Part shown: one piece after another, positions 22,776 through 32,410 of the stretch | How positions within the stretch are numbered: position 1 is the first letter of the stretch | Layout of the letters: every line of letters begins with the position of its first letter | From: Myrmaecium sp. VS I D KN 1 | Taxonomy: Eukaryota > Ascomycota > Dothideomycetes > Valsariales > Valsariaceae | NCBI GenBank assembly: GCA_019775845.1 | Contig: JADQAV010000063.1 | Location: 62,001 to 126,000, forward strand | Direction: 5' to 3' | Length of the DNA stretch: 64,000 bases | The notes under the pieces: generated by a model | The model's database searches: none | Seen by the model: only the letters and a program-made list of their open reading frames with translations | Told to the model about the DNA's origin: nothing | Translations under genes and position numbers: made by a program

Positions 22776-25114
22776 GCCCCCCGCACCATCATCTCATACT
22801 CATCCAGCACCCTCGTCGGCAGCGGCGGAGGTGCGAGTGTCGCTCCCGCGGTCACCACGGGTGAATTAGCAGTAGTAGTAGTAGCAGCAGTAGGCGCGAG
22901 CGGCGCAAGTGGCGACGTCCCATTCACCTTCCTTCCATTTCCGCGCTCCCCTCCCCGTCCTCTACCTCTTTTGGTGCTGCTCGGAGTAGACGTGCTCCCC
23001 CTCCGCGACCGCTTCGCCGGCGCCGCCTTGGGGGTCGACGTCTCCGATGCGCTGGCGCGGTCTTTACGCTTCCGCGCCGCCCCTCCGCGACCGCGAGTGC
23101 CGCCGCGTTTGGTGGCCGGGGGAGCGCGCGAGGTGGCGGTGGATGGGTCGTAGTCGGCGTCGGAGTCGTCGCCGGCGGGCGCTTTGCGCTTCCGGGCCGG
23201 TTTGGGCGGAGTTGCGCTATCTGGCTCTGAGGCTGATGAACGGGTCGTCTGCGCCTGCTCCGGGGTGGCGTTGGAGGGGACGGGTGTGGGGTTTGGCAGA
23301 TAGCCTTCGCGGGTTGGAGTGAGACGGTGGTTGATGCCAATGATATTGGCGTTCACATTTCCATTCAACTGTGGAGAAGCGGTAGATCCAAAAGCGGGCA
23401 GAAGGGATGGTTGAGTGTTCGGAGGGACATGATCCATAGTGGAGCCGCGGCTTTCCTTATCGGATGGATTGTTGTTCGACTGACCAGGACCGGCAGTCGA
23501 CGAACTACTCGCGGTCTTCTGATCACCATTACTGCCTGGTACAAGTGGCGAACGGCCATAGCTGTTATTCGCAGGAGTATTATCTGGAGGCGTAATGTAC
23601 GGAGTCTGGTATCCCTGAGCCGGTCCTTGAGCATTTCGCGGCGTAGGAAGTGGAGGCCCAAAGACCGCATTGGGTAGAAAAGACGGATCGCCGTTGCCGT
23701 TCGCTTGACCGACTCCGTGCTGAAGCTGTTGCGCAGGCAGATGCGAAGCAGTGAAAGCATTCATGGGCATCTGCGCCATGGCTTGCGTCACCCCGCCCGG
23801 CAAAGTGTATTGCCGATATTCCCTCAGGTTGTTGATCCTGGTGACATGCTCCATGTAGGCCCTCGCCGCCTCGGGATTCCGTTCAAGAACGACCGGACGG
23901 TCATCCTGCGGGGAGTCGGTATCCTGAGCAGGCGTTGGGAGCATCTGCTCATTCGGCACGTGCTGTCCGTAGCGCTGGGGGCCTGCTGCTTGTGTGAGAT
24001 ACTGGAATACGTTTTTCTTGAGATACTCCGGCGTGTCCTGAGGTTGTTCCTGAGGGGCGTTGGGCGTAGCCTGTGCATTCTGTTGTACAGTAGTATGATC
24101 CGACGCGCGTGGTGAGTCGTTGTTGGGGAACTGTTTTCCGTCGACACCCCTGAACTGAGGTCCATCCTGTGCCACCCGTCCGACTGGCATCTGAAATCCA
24201 TTCTGTAGGTTGTTTCTTCCTTGTGTGAACGTGTTTGCAATCGGAAACCCGGTCCCATTCGGTGGGTGCTGCCTATTTGGAACCCGAAGTCCAAGATTTG
24301 CATGGACTCCGTTCGGTTGCGGTTTCCCACCAGGCAATTGGAATGCATTTTGCATCTGAAGCCCTTGCGGAACGCATGCTTCACCAGGCAGTTGGAGTGC
24401 ATTCAAATCCACAAGCCTACCAGCGGGGCCATTGCCCTCGACTCGAGCCACCCCGTGGACGCCCGGATTGCCCCAGACCCGTCCGAGAGGTGCCCAGCCT
24501 CTCCAGCCTCCCAGATGGTTTCCCCACCGCCGCCGGATCAGCACGCGAAACAGCTCTTCCGCATCGACGACGTCCTGCTCGCGGACCACGCCGTCGCCCT
24601 CGCAGCCGGGGGCGCACGTCGAGCATCGCGACCCGGTTCCCTTTGGGCAGGGCGTGCCGAACATGGCCCACTGCCTACAGATGCCCGTGCGGCGAACGTG
24701 CCATTCGGGCTGGACGCAGAGGCGTTTGATCGGGTTCAGCATGCTGGCCAGCCACAGCTTCCCGTCCTCCGGCGACCGCACCAGGTCGTACTCGGCGCCG
24801 AAGACCACCGTCTTGCCTTGGAGTGTCGATACGTTACGCACGAGGAACTTGGAGCGCGCCGCGAGCGGGTGCATGGTTTGGAAGTGATACTGTAGATAAT
24901 GTTCCTCGCGCTGTCTGGCAGTGGCCTCTTGCTGGTGCTGTGGAAGCTGCTGCGACTGCTGTGGTTGAGGAGTCAGAAAGCTCCTTTGAAGAGTCGCATG
25001 ATGGGTCATAGGCAGGGTGCCGGCGGCGACGGCAGGTGAGAAAGTGTTGACGGTGCTGGAAGGAGTGACCTGGTGCTCAATCTGACGTTGCGGCTGTTGC
25101 TGTTGTCCCTCCAT
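21989..25114 (-). CDS. 1041-aa disordered nuclear-type protein with Cys cluster and polyQ
   Basis: Intronless frame of 1041 codons, not recognised. Residues 1-75 are Gln-rich. Residues about 78-205 form the only ordered-looking part, ending in a Cys/His cluster (C133, H139, C146, C156, C164, C167, C171; CRQWAMFGTPCPKG looks like the start of a CCCH-type finger, but spacing is not standard). Residues 238-312 hold degenerate repeats around NALQLPG / NAFQLPG / NGFQMPV. At 637-730 there are basic clusters (KPARKRK, ARKRKDR, AKRSRR) and RG-rich AT-hook-like segments (GGTRGRGG, KRGRGRGG). A Q12 run is at 782-793. The tail is acidic and Ala-rich. Nuclear, chromatin- or RNA-linked function is plausible inference. 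Confidence 0.75.
22738..22773 (-). repeat. (CAG)12 trinucleotide repeat coding polyQ
   Basis: Twelve uninterrupted GCT units on the plus strand read as CAG in the minus-strand gene and encode 12 glutamines. The pure repeat is expected to vary between isolates. Confidence 0.92.
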
Positions 25115-26111
25115 GTTTGTCTGTTGCTGCCAGTGTATCTGTTTGTTGCTTGCAAGTAACGTTGAGGAGGAATGGCAAACCGGGCCCGTCGTTCGTCAAT
25201 TGACGTTGCTTCCTGGAAGAGGTACAACTGGAAGATTGTCCGTCGTCCGTCGTCGTGGTCGCTTGCTTGTGTAGTGATCTCCAATAGAAAAGAATTCCAA
25301 AGTAACTGAAAGTCGAAACTGAACTGTTCGTAGCCAGTCGAATGAAGTGAAGTGGTCGTGTCGTGTAGTCAACAACGACGTGAGTTTGTAACGTGAAGCC
25401 TCAAGGCGGCGACGCTAGTCGACGGACGTCGCGGACACGGGAAGAGCGTTTAAGTTAAGCTATGAGGAGCGTTTACGTCCTGATGGAAAAAAAAACGAAA
25501 GGGCAGGCTTGAAGGATTGACGAGAGAAGAGCGATAAGAGTGTTGTGCAGAGAGAGAGGTCGAGTTGTGTTGAGAAGTGCAAGAGATAGAAAGGACGAGG
25601 CGGAAGATGTTGCAGAGACGGGAGCGCAGCTTCAGTCACAAGCGACAAACCGTCCCGCCGGGAAACCACCAAACCAGACCACGCCGCTGCTCTAGCGGAA
25701 GGCCTCCAGAGCGCAATCGATTTAGTTGAGCCGCAGATTGAAGAGAATACAGTCTTTACAACAAGAGAAAATGCACAAGGTGTAGAAAGTTACCGACGAT
25801 ATAAAAGGCTATATGCAGAACCGGCTCGATTCATATCAAAAGTCTCCGAGAGTAAGTGATGAAAGCACAAAAGATCGACGGCCCTGGTTTGACGCTTTTC
25901 CGAAGTCAACACGCTGGTTTAGATGAGGGTGTATGAAAAATAGCAAGCAGCTACAAAAGAAAAAAAAGAAATCCAGTCTGGTAAAGGCACTCTCGTCGAC
26001 CGTAGAGAAATCCACCCACTCAAGCTTTCGTTGCTCCGCCACCTACGGCGTTCTCACCAGCAATTTAGACTTCACCTACCTCTCTCTCAAGCTTTCCCAG
26101 CAACCCCGGCC
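25115..26111. other. intergenic, promoter of the 1041-aa gene
   Basis: About 1 kb, upstream of one minus-strand gene and downstream of the other. It has direct repeats of GTCGTCCGTCGT type near 25240 and A-rich runs near 25490 and 25960. No gene supported. Confidence 0.45.
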
Positions 26112-27352
26112 CTACTGCATGCGAGCGATCAGGACAGGATCTTTTTTGACCCGCTTAGCAGCGGGCACGGAGCGGCAGTAATTGCTCTCTTCAGTATCAG
26201 AATCTTCATGCTCCTCGGTTGATTCAGACTCAGACTCGGTCAGATCCGCAGCATCCATTTCGCCCCGCTTTCTCTTCCGCTCACACCTCTCCATCGACGA
26301 AGACGGATGCATGACACTTGGCACCAACAGGAATTCCCTGCTTCTCCTCCAGTACGCCGATTCTCGCATACAACATGCTCGTCACGGCCTGGCTCGCCTT
26401 CAGAGAGTCTTCAAGCCGAGACATCCTTTCCTTCAGCTCGTTCATTTCTCCATGTGGTGGATTGGATGCCACCCTTTCTCCACGTAGTGATTTGGACATC
26501 ACGCTCTGGTAACGCTGCATCTGTAGCAGCCGACGGCCTTCCGCCCTGTCTATCTGGTCCGTCTGCCTCTGTAGCATTGCAACATGTTCCGCTAAGGTCT
26601 TGGGCGGGTTATGAGGTAAAGGATGTGTGTGGATAGACCCAGGCACAGCCTGCCGTTGCGGCTGTACGGGAACTTCGTCACGACCCATGGGAGTTTCGAA
26701 ACGTGACCGCATATCCTCAGGGTAGACACCGCCAGGGAAGTGCCACGGCTCGGGACGCGGCGGTAGATTGGACCATCTTATCGGGCACAGGAGACCTCCC
26801 TCAAATAGACACGTTCCCGGAGGAGGGTTCTCCCACATATCAGGTGACCGTGGGGATTCAGGGAAGCCCATGAGGCTCTCAAATGCCCCATGCGATATCT
26901 GACGCGTCGTGAGATCTAGTTTCTCCTCTGCCCCCTTTGGTAGCGCACGCAGTTCTCGAGAGCGTTCGGCAGTACCTGCACCCATTGCTCTGTGCTCGGC
27001 GTCGGACAGCGGTGGCATCGTTTCGTCGGTGGAAAGGGGATTTGTAAGCGATGAGAAGTGATCCAGGAGATCTGTGTCCGGACGTTTGACAAGAGTTAGC
27101 AAGGAATGTCGAAGGATCTGGGTGCCACCGTGAACATGGCGTTAACTTGCCTCCGTCAGATTTAGGACTCATGATGGGAGCCATTTCCTTCTTGCTTGCG
27201 AGCATTTTCTTCTCGGAACGAAGATCTCTGCGCTGATGATGGTAGAAAGCAAGACCAAGAAACTTAAGAGCGGTTGGAAACAAGAGTTTTGCGTGCTTCG
27301 GCAATCTGACAAGCCTACTATTTGTATGAGAAGACTCGGCAGCACTTGCCAT
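26112..27352 (-). CDS. coiled-coil protein, hypothetical, with probable GC-AG intron
   Basis: Predicted 367-aa protein, exons 27352-27151, 27071-26287 and 26228-26112. The first intron starts with GCAAGT rather than GT. Only that donor gives the right phase, and a TGCTAAC branch site and CACAG end fit. The second intron (GTGTGA...CTGAC...GAG, 58 nt) is less certain, because the skipped bases also read as a charged stretch. The middle has Pro/Trp-rich segments (MWENPPPGTCLFEGG, PEPWHFPGGVYPEDM). Residues about 215-300 form a heptad-like coil (MNELKERMSRLEDSLKAS). The C-terminus is acidic, then carries PAAKRVKK, a nuclear-signal-like patch. Family not recognised. Confidence 0.6.
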
Positions 27353-27438
27353 TATGATTGGAAGATGAATGAACAATAGCGACAAAGAGCGGTGAAACAA
27401 TAGGTCGAATTTGAATAGACACAATGAGATTGGAATAC

Positions 27439-28638
27439 TTAATCACCAAATACAAACCTCTTCCAATTGTCACCGAGCTGCTTGACGCCAGCTTCAAGGC
27501 TCCACCCTTTGATTTCACAGAGTCTTCTTACGATGTCTTCTAGATAGTTGTCCATTCGCTGACCGGCGATGTGCAGATCGCTTTCGACCAACAGTCGGTC
27601 GTCAGGCACGAGCTTGATCAACTTTTCAAACTGGGGAGGCATGCCGTTGTTACGGTCAGACAGGTTGATCGCAGTCGAAAAGGACGCGTATATCTCTACA
27701 GGAATCGAGCGGTCAAGGTATTGTTTGAACGAGTCTGGGTTTCCGCTGTACGAGTGCAGACAGACGCGCGGGGGATAGGGCTTGGGCGAGTCATCCTTCA
27801 CGGGCGTGCCGGCTTGTTCATCTGAAGGCCTGTTCCTCTCCTCGTGCTCTAGGCGTTTCCTTTCTTTCTTACTCAAGACTTGTCTCTCGTGCCCTTTCCA
27901 TGTCTCCTTGAGCACCTCATACACAACGCCGTGTGCCTGCACACCGTGGACGGAGACCGCACGCTTATATTCTGCAGCGAGGTTTAACTGCGCTCGGAGA
28001 ATCTTCTTCTGATGCTCCAAATCGACACGGTACGGTGAAAGCCTCCGCCCTTCCCGGCCGCCGGGCGTCAAAGAATCATCGCGCGTCCCCTCATGCTCAG
28101 GCAGCCATGCTACTGGGATCCGGAACGACCTGTCCAAGCCTACCTCGCCTACAAGGGAATACGGATGCTTCTCGAGGTAGCCTCTCGCCTGCTCCAGGAA
28201 GACAGAGAACGGTCGCGGATCAGGAAGGGCGGCGAAAAGCCTGAGGTCTTCGTCTGACAGCTCGTCCCGCTTCGGCGCCAGCACGGAGCGGTAATGGTTG
28301 ATTTTGGACTCTTCGTCCAGGCTCTGCTTCCCGCCGTACTGCGTTTCGTCGTACATCTGATGGGAGAACCAAGGGTGCCAGCCGAAGCAGGGCACGATGC
28401 GTTCTTCCCGACCCCACGAGTCCGGCGCGTGGTTGAGGCTGCCGGAGCGGATGCCGTATTTTGCCGCAACCTGAGAAACGAGCTCTTGGTCTTCCGCTCG
28501 GGTGGACATGACGGTGAGGATTTTGGCTTTCATGTCTGGGATGGCGGGAATGGAAGACATGGTGTCGGTGGGGTGGCAGTGGGCGTCGTAAACACCCAGA
28601 TGCCAGGGAAACTCGGGCACATCGCCGTTCGAAGCCAT
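27439..28638 (-). CDS. TatD-family metal-dependent hydrolase, Scn1-like
   Basis: Predicted 399-aa amidohydrolase-fold protein; the TatD family has deoxyribonuclease activity in several members, and S. pombe Scn1 binds the APC/C subunit Cut9. Metal ligands are visible in order: DAHCHPTD (HxH) near residue 20, GEVGLD (Glu, about 190), VSVHGVQ (His), CLHSYSG (His) and VESDLH (Asp) near the end. The frame is open a further 79 codons to 28875, giving an Arg-rich, mitochondrial-presequence-like extension; I kept MASNGDV because the conserved core starts right after it. No introns. A 55-residue insert between the two late His motifs (KGHERQVLSKKERKR...) is specific to the fungal form. It is divergent from the next gene. 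Confidence 0.85.
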   Translation of the reverse strand: MASNGDVPEFPWHLGVYDAHCHPTDTMSSIPAIPDMKAKILTVMSTRAEDQELVSQVAAKYGIRSGSLNHAPDSWGREERIVPCFGWHPWFSHQMYDETQYGGKQSLDEESKINHYRSVLAPKRDELSDEDLRLFAALPDPRPFSVFLEQARGYLEKHPYSLVGEVGLDRSFRIPVAWLPEHEGTRDDSLTPGGREGRRLSPYRVDLEHQKKILRAQLNLAAEYKRAVSVHGVQAHGVVYEVLKETWKGHERQVLSKKERKRLEHEERNRPSDEQAGTPVKDDSPKPYPPRVCLHSYSGNPDSFKQYLDRSIPVEIYASFSTAINLSDRNNGMPPQFEKLIKLVPDDRLLVESDLHIAGQRMDNYLEDIVRRLCEIKGWSLEAGVKQLGDNWKRFVFGD

Positions 28639-29067
28639 ATCTGCATATGCACCGCGGTGACAATGATGCTGTGGCTGTCCTTTGTTGGGTGGTGGTAATG
28701 GGCGGCGGGATGAAAAATGCAGTGCTGCGGTCGTCCAGCGAGGAGAATGACGAATGACGTTATGTTGTTGGACGCGTCTGGGGAAGTGGCGCACGGACCA
28801 GAAAGAGCGCCCGACGTGCCATGGGTACGCCAGCGTAATCCGAGTATCACATGCAAGCGGACCACTGAAACTCAATGTTGTACTTCCCGAAGGAGTATTG
28901 TACAGGCACCGCGTCGTTCCGCATATTTATCTATTAGAACTTCTCTCCCTCCAGCCTGCTGCTGCATCTCCATCTCCCTTTACTACCACATCCCGCCAGA
29001 CGATGACCTTCCCCTCCATCCCACCTGTAACCTCTCTCCACCCGCGAAGCCATCAGCGTCGTCCACC
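28639..29067. promoter_or_regulatory. divergent promoter region, TatD-like / membrane protein
   Basis: A 429-bp spacer between divergent start codons, CT-rich near the plus-strand start. If the TatD-like gene starts at 28875 the spacer shrinks to 192 bp. Confidence 0.4.
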
Positions 29068-29805
29068 ATGTTGAACCCCCTCTTCCCGCTCTACCCCCTC
29101 ACGCTCCTCCTCATCTCCATCCCCCTCGCCTTCTTCGCCTCCATCACCACCACACTCGCCCTCGTCACCCTGCTCATCCGCGTGGGCCTCGTCTACTTCG
29201 AACTCTTCCTCGCCCTCATCCGCAGCTACCTCTCCACCACTCTCATCCCCACCAATCCCACCTCCACCTCCACCACCACCAACACCACAACAACAACCCC
29301 GCACCCCGCCCGCTCCCGCCGCAGTTCCTCCTCCGCCGCCAGCGACCGCGACCGCGACCGCACCCCCACCCTTTCCGCCCACCCTTCCTCCACCGCGCTG
29401 CCACGGGATTACGAATCCATCGGCGGCTGGCACCTGACGCCCTCCTCCCCCCAAGACGAAGCCCTCTGGATGCGCATGAACAGCCGGCTCGAACTGCCGC
29501 TCGTCGGCACCACCCCGTCCCCCGCCGCGACGAAGCGGAACCACCGGCATCGTCGCAGCTGGACGTCCGGAAGCCAGGCGATGCGGCATAGCTGGAGCCC
29601 GGAGATCGCGCGGCGCAGTCCGGCGCGAACGCCCAAGGCCAGGTCGGTGCTGGATGGTGGGGATGGGGGTTATTTTGAGTTGTACGGACCTGCGGCGGCG
29701 GCGGGGCCGGGACATGAGCGGAAGAGGAGTAATGGAGGGAGTGGGGGAAGTCTGAGTTCAGGAAGTAGCGGGGCAAGTGGGAGAATAGGCGCGGTGTTCG
29801 TGTGA
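29068..29805 (+). CDS. small membrane protein with basic disordered tail
   Basis: 245-aa intronless protein. Two adjacent hydrophobic helices at about 9-36 and 38-53 (LTLLLISIPLAFFASITTTL, LVYFELFLALIRSYL) are followed by a Thr/Ser-rich linker, then a more complex segment (PRDYESIGGWHLTP, DEALWMRMNSRLELP), and a basic Ser/Gly-rich tail. The DEALWMRMNSRLELP segment looks like a conserved linear motif. Family not recognised and no enzyme motif seen; likely an ER or plasma-membrane protein facing the cytosol. Confidence 0.6.
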   Translation: MLNPLFPLYPLTLLLISIPLAFFASITTTLALVTLLIRVGLVYFELFLALIRSYLSTTLIPTNPTSTSTTTNTTTTTPHPARSRRSSSSAASDRDRDRTPTLSAHPSSTALPRDYESIGGWHLTPSSPQDEALWMRMNSRLELPLVGTTPSPAATKRNHRHRRSWTSGSQAMRHSWSPEIARRSPARTPKARSVLDGGDGGYFELYGPAAAAGPGHERKRSNGGSGGSLSSGSSGASGRIGAVFV

Positions 29806-30112
29806 AGTACGAGGGCAGATGACGTTTCTATTGGGGGAGAGACGGAGCTCTGAGCTGTTCTCAGCAGGAAGACCGCACGTTGTGTACAGGAGGGGATAGA
29901 GGACTTGGCGCGGAGGTGCAATGAACATATCGACCCTGTCATGATGTTTTGGAAATGCACATATCGTATTGTAAGTTATCATTTCAAACCAAGTAAAATC
30001 TTCTCTTCAGATTCATTGTATCTATTCTCTCTGTTATCATCCATGTCGCACTTTCTTTACAATCTCAAGAACCCAGAAAAAGCCAAACTCTAAGGCGGAA
30101 AATCAAACCCAC
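29806..30112. other. convergent 3' spacer
   Basis: A 307-bp AT-richer spacer between converging genes. Nothing else is seen. Confidence 0.45.
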
Positions 30113-30817
30113 TCACCTCTCCCCCTCCGCCTCCCCCTCCAACCTCCTCACCTCCCCCTCCAAGACCCCCACCCACCACACCAACCACGCCAACTCCCCC
30201 ACCCAGCCCATGCGCGCCAAAACCTCCCCCTCCCTGTCCCCCAACTCCCCCATCCACCCCACCCCGCGCTCCAACCTCCCCACCTCCAACCTCTGCATGC
30301 GCAGCGCGCGCACCCGCCCCCCGACATCCATCTCATCCACATCCTCAAACGCGCTGCCATCCCGCCTGTCCGCCGCAGCTCCGGGGACAAGCCCGGGTAC
30401 GCGGGAGAGCAGGCCGTGGAGATGGCGTTGACGGGTGGTTTGGTGGGTGTGGGTGCGGGTGAGGAGGGGGGTGAGGAGGTGGGTGGGGTGCGGGGACAGG
30501 GTGAGGAGGCGGGTTTCGAGGGTGCTGAGGTGCAGGCGGAGGGTGCTGGTTAGGTGGAGGTAGCGGGTTGTGTGGCTGGGGAGGGCGGGGACGGGGGGGT
30601 TTGGGGGGTGGGTGGCGGGGTTCTCATCCTGCTCGGTGGGATCTTGGGGGGTGGTGGGGTTCTGGGGGGTGGTGGGATACTGCGGGGACGTGAGATCCTT
30701 TGGGGTGAGCTCCTGGAGGGGAGAATCCTGTAGGGGGGAATCCTGTAGGGGGGAATCCTGTAGGGGGGAGTCCTGTAGGGGGGAGTCCTGTAGGGGGGAA
30801 CTCTGTGGGGTAGACAT
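30113..30817 (-). CDS. SPLQD-repeat protein, hypothetical
   Basis: Predicted 234-aa protein starting at MSTPQSS; the frame is open upstream to 31126 but that part is His/Pro-rich and leader-like. The N-terminus has six perfect or near-perfect copies of the pentapeptide SPLQD/E, then Pro/Thr/Gln-rich sequence. The C-terminal 130 residues look helical: LHLSTLETRLLTLS, RRDGSAFEDVDEMDVGGRVRAL, RLEVGRLERGVGWMGELG and a final WLVWWVGVLEGEVRRLEG. The latter half could be a coiled-coil adaptor. Not recognised. Confidence 0.5.
   Translation of the reverse strand: MSTPQSSPLQDSPLQDSPLQDSPLQDSPLQDSPLQELTPKDLTSPQYPTTPQNPTTPQDPTEQDENPATHPPNPPVPALPSHTTRYLHLTSTLRLHLSTLETRLLTLSPHPTHLLTPLLTRTHTHQTTRQRHLHGLLSRVPGLVPGAAADRRDGSAFEDVDEMDVGGRVRALRMQRLEVGRLERGVGWMGELGDREGEVLARMGWVGELAWLVWWVGVLEGEVRRLEGEAEGER
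30719..30805 (-). repeat. 15-nt tandem repeat encoding SPLQD
   Basis: About six units of a 15-bp repeat (plus strand GGGGGAATCCTGTAG and one-base variants) lie head to tail. The unit is a multiple of three, so copy-number change keeps frame. Confidence 0.88.
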
Positions 30818-32410
30818 GGTGGTTAGTCCCGGGTGGGAATGTGGTGAGGATGGAGGTGCTGCTTGTGCTGCTTGTGCTGGTGGTGGTGGTGGTGACGTGG
30901 GTGTGAGAGGCAGTGGGGGAGGTTGATAAGCAGACTCCAGGAGATGATGGTGATGGTGATGGTAGTTGCGCTGAGAAGCATGGAGTGCCTGGCTGGTTGG
31001 GTCTGAAGGTGATGTGGTGGTGGAATGGAGAAGGCGAGGCGGCTTTTTATAGGTAGGTAGGATGGATGGAGAGAGGTGACGAGGGTGGTGTTCACAATGT
31101 TGAGGTTGTAAATAATGCGAGAGCATCTTCTAAGTGGTGAGTACTACGTGAAACAATGTGCACTCCTTTCCTCTGTTCTTGCGCGCTGTTCTGCTGCGAC
31201 GGAGCAGAACTTCCACAGTACCGAAGGGTTTGCTCGAGACATTGTTCTTCGGATGTTGGCTGAAAACAACGACTCCGAAGCATTTCGCAAAAAAACGCAA
31301 TTGACCAAATCGAGTGCAACCTTTCTGGTGTCTTTGGTCTTGACATTCACTAGGTACCGGATGTCGTTCAGTTGCACCTGATCCGCCCAGAAGCTAACTC
31401 AATACGCAGTCTCAAGGACTCCCTATAGCAGGATTCTGTAAGGCGGCAACGAACCAATAGCAAAGTCGCATATCCTTACAAAGGCAAGGAACAACGGACA
31501 AGGCTGAGCCACACAGCGTGCAGCAACATGGGATCAACCGTCCTGCGGTGCTCCAGCTCGAGCGTACAGGGGCGAAGCCGTTCGCAGGCTCTTCGTCCAG
31601 ACAGATGTCAGGCGCATGTTGCTCCGCATGAAAGTGACATGTCGTGAGGCGCTCTGGTTCATGCAAGCGTCGCTGCGAGACCGTTAGCCGGATGCAGTGC
31701 TCGATTTCGCAGACTTTGGCAGCGGGAGTGCCGAGTGAGGTTTGAGGTCGGTAGGTTGATCGTCTCGCTCTGGTTTCGTATATGCGATTATGGAAAGTGC
31801 ACCGCATCGTGGAAGCAAACGAACACTTTCCTCCAATGAAACTTCCAGCGCCTATTGACGGTATCTGCGTCTCCAGACGACAAGTTGGGTGTTGTATCAG
31901 AGAATACTCGTAGAGAAGTCTTGCTGTTTCCTTTGCGCTTCGCAGCATGATCGCGTCTTCGACGGCAGTCACAAGTGGGAGGAGCGAGGGAGCGCCGGGC
32001 ATCAAGGTACCTTACCAGACCGACCTTACTTCGAGTCTTAAGTACCATCGACCTCCAGGTGCGACGACTCGAACAACCGCTTCGCCGACGGTTCCTTCGA
32101 TGCACTGCACTCCCAATAACCTCACACAGGTGTAGCGACGCCGACGGGAGGCTGCAGACAGTATTCTTCCTGCTCCAGCTGACCTCCAACCCATCGACGT
32201 CTCACCGCTCGTATCCCCCGAGCCCACGGTTCAAAAAGGGTTACCTGCCCGCTCCCGACGGCCTGTTCCCGCTATCTCTCTTCTCTTTCCTCTACTACGT
32301 CTCCTTCCCTAAACTCCTCTTTCGTCAGAGGTGTGCTTCTCCTTTCTCATTTCCATAGCGTCAGTGGATGCGATTCACTCTCTTTACTTCCGACCGTCTA
32401 TCATTTCATC
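30818..32410. other. intergenic, 1.6 kb, promoter of the zinc transporter
   Basis: The left part is the leader of the SPLQD gene. An open minus-strand frame at 31412-32005 (197 codons) has no recognisable features and is not called. The right part is the transporter promoter, with the CAAGGTACCTTA palindrome listed separately. Confidence 0.45.
32003..32014. promoter_or_regulatory. candidate zinc-responsive element CAAGGTACCTTA
   Basis: This near-palindrome lies about 400 bp upstream of the ZIP transporter start. It carries the CAAGGT core reported for Aspergillus ZafA, and resembles the ACCTT-AAGGT sites of yeast Zap1. Being next to a zinc transporter makes it more credible, but a single 12-bp match can occur by chance. 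Confidence 0.4.

Noticed and set aside
31412-32005. Minus-strand open frame of 197 codons (MMPGAPSLLPLV...)
   Set aside because: No domain, signal or TM; composition is Cys/Arg-rich as in chance frames, and it overlaps the zinc-transporter promoter.
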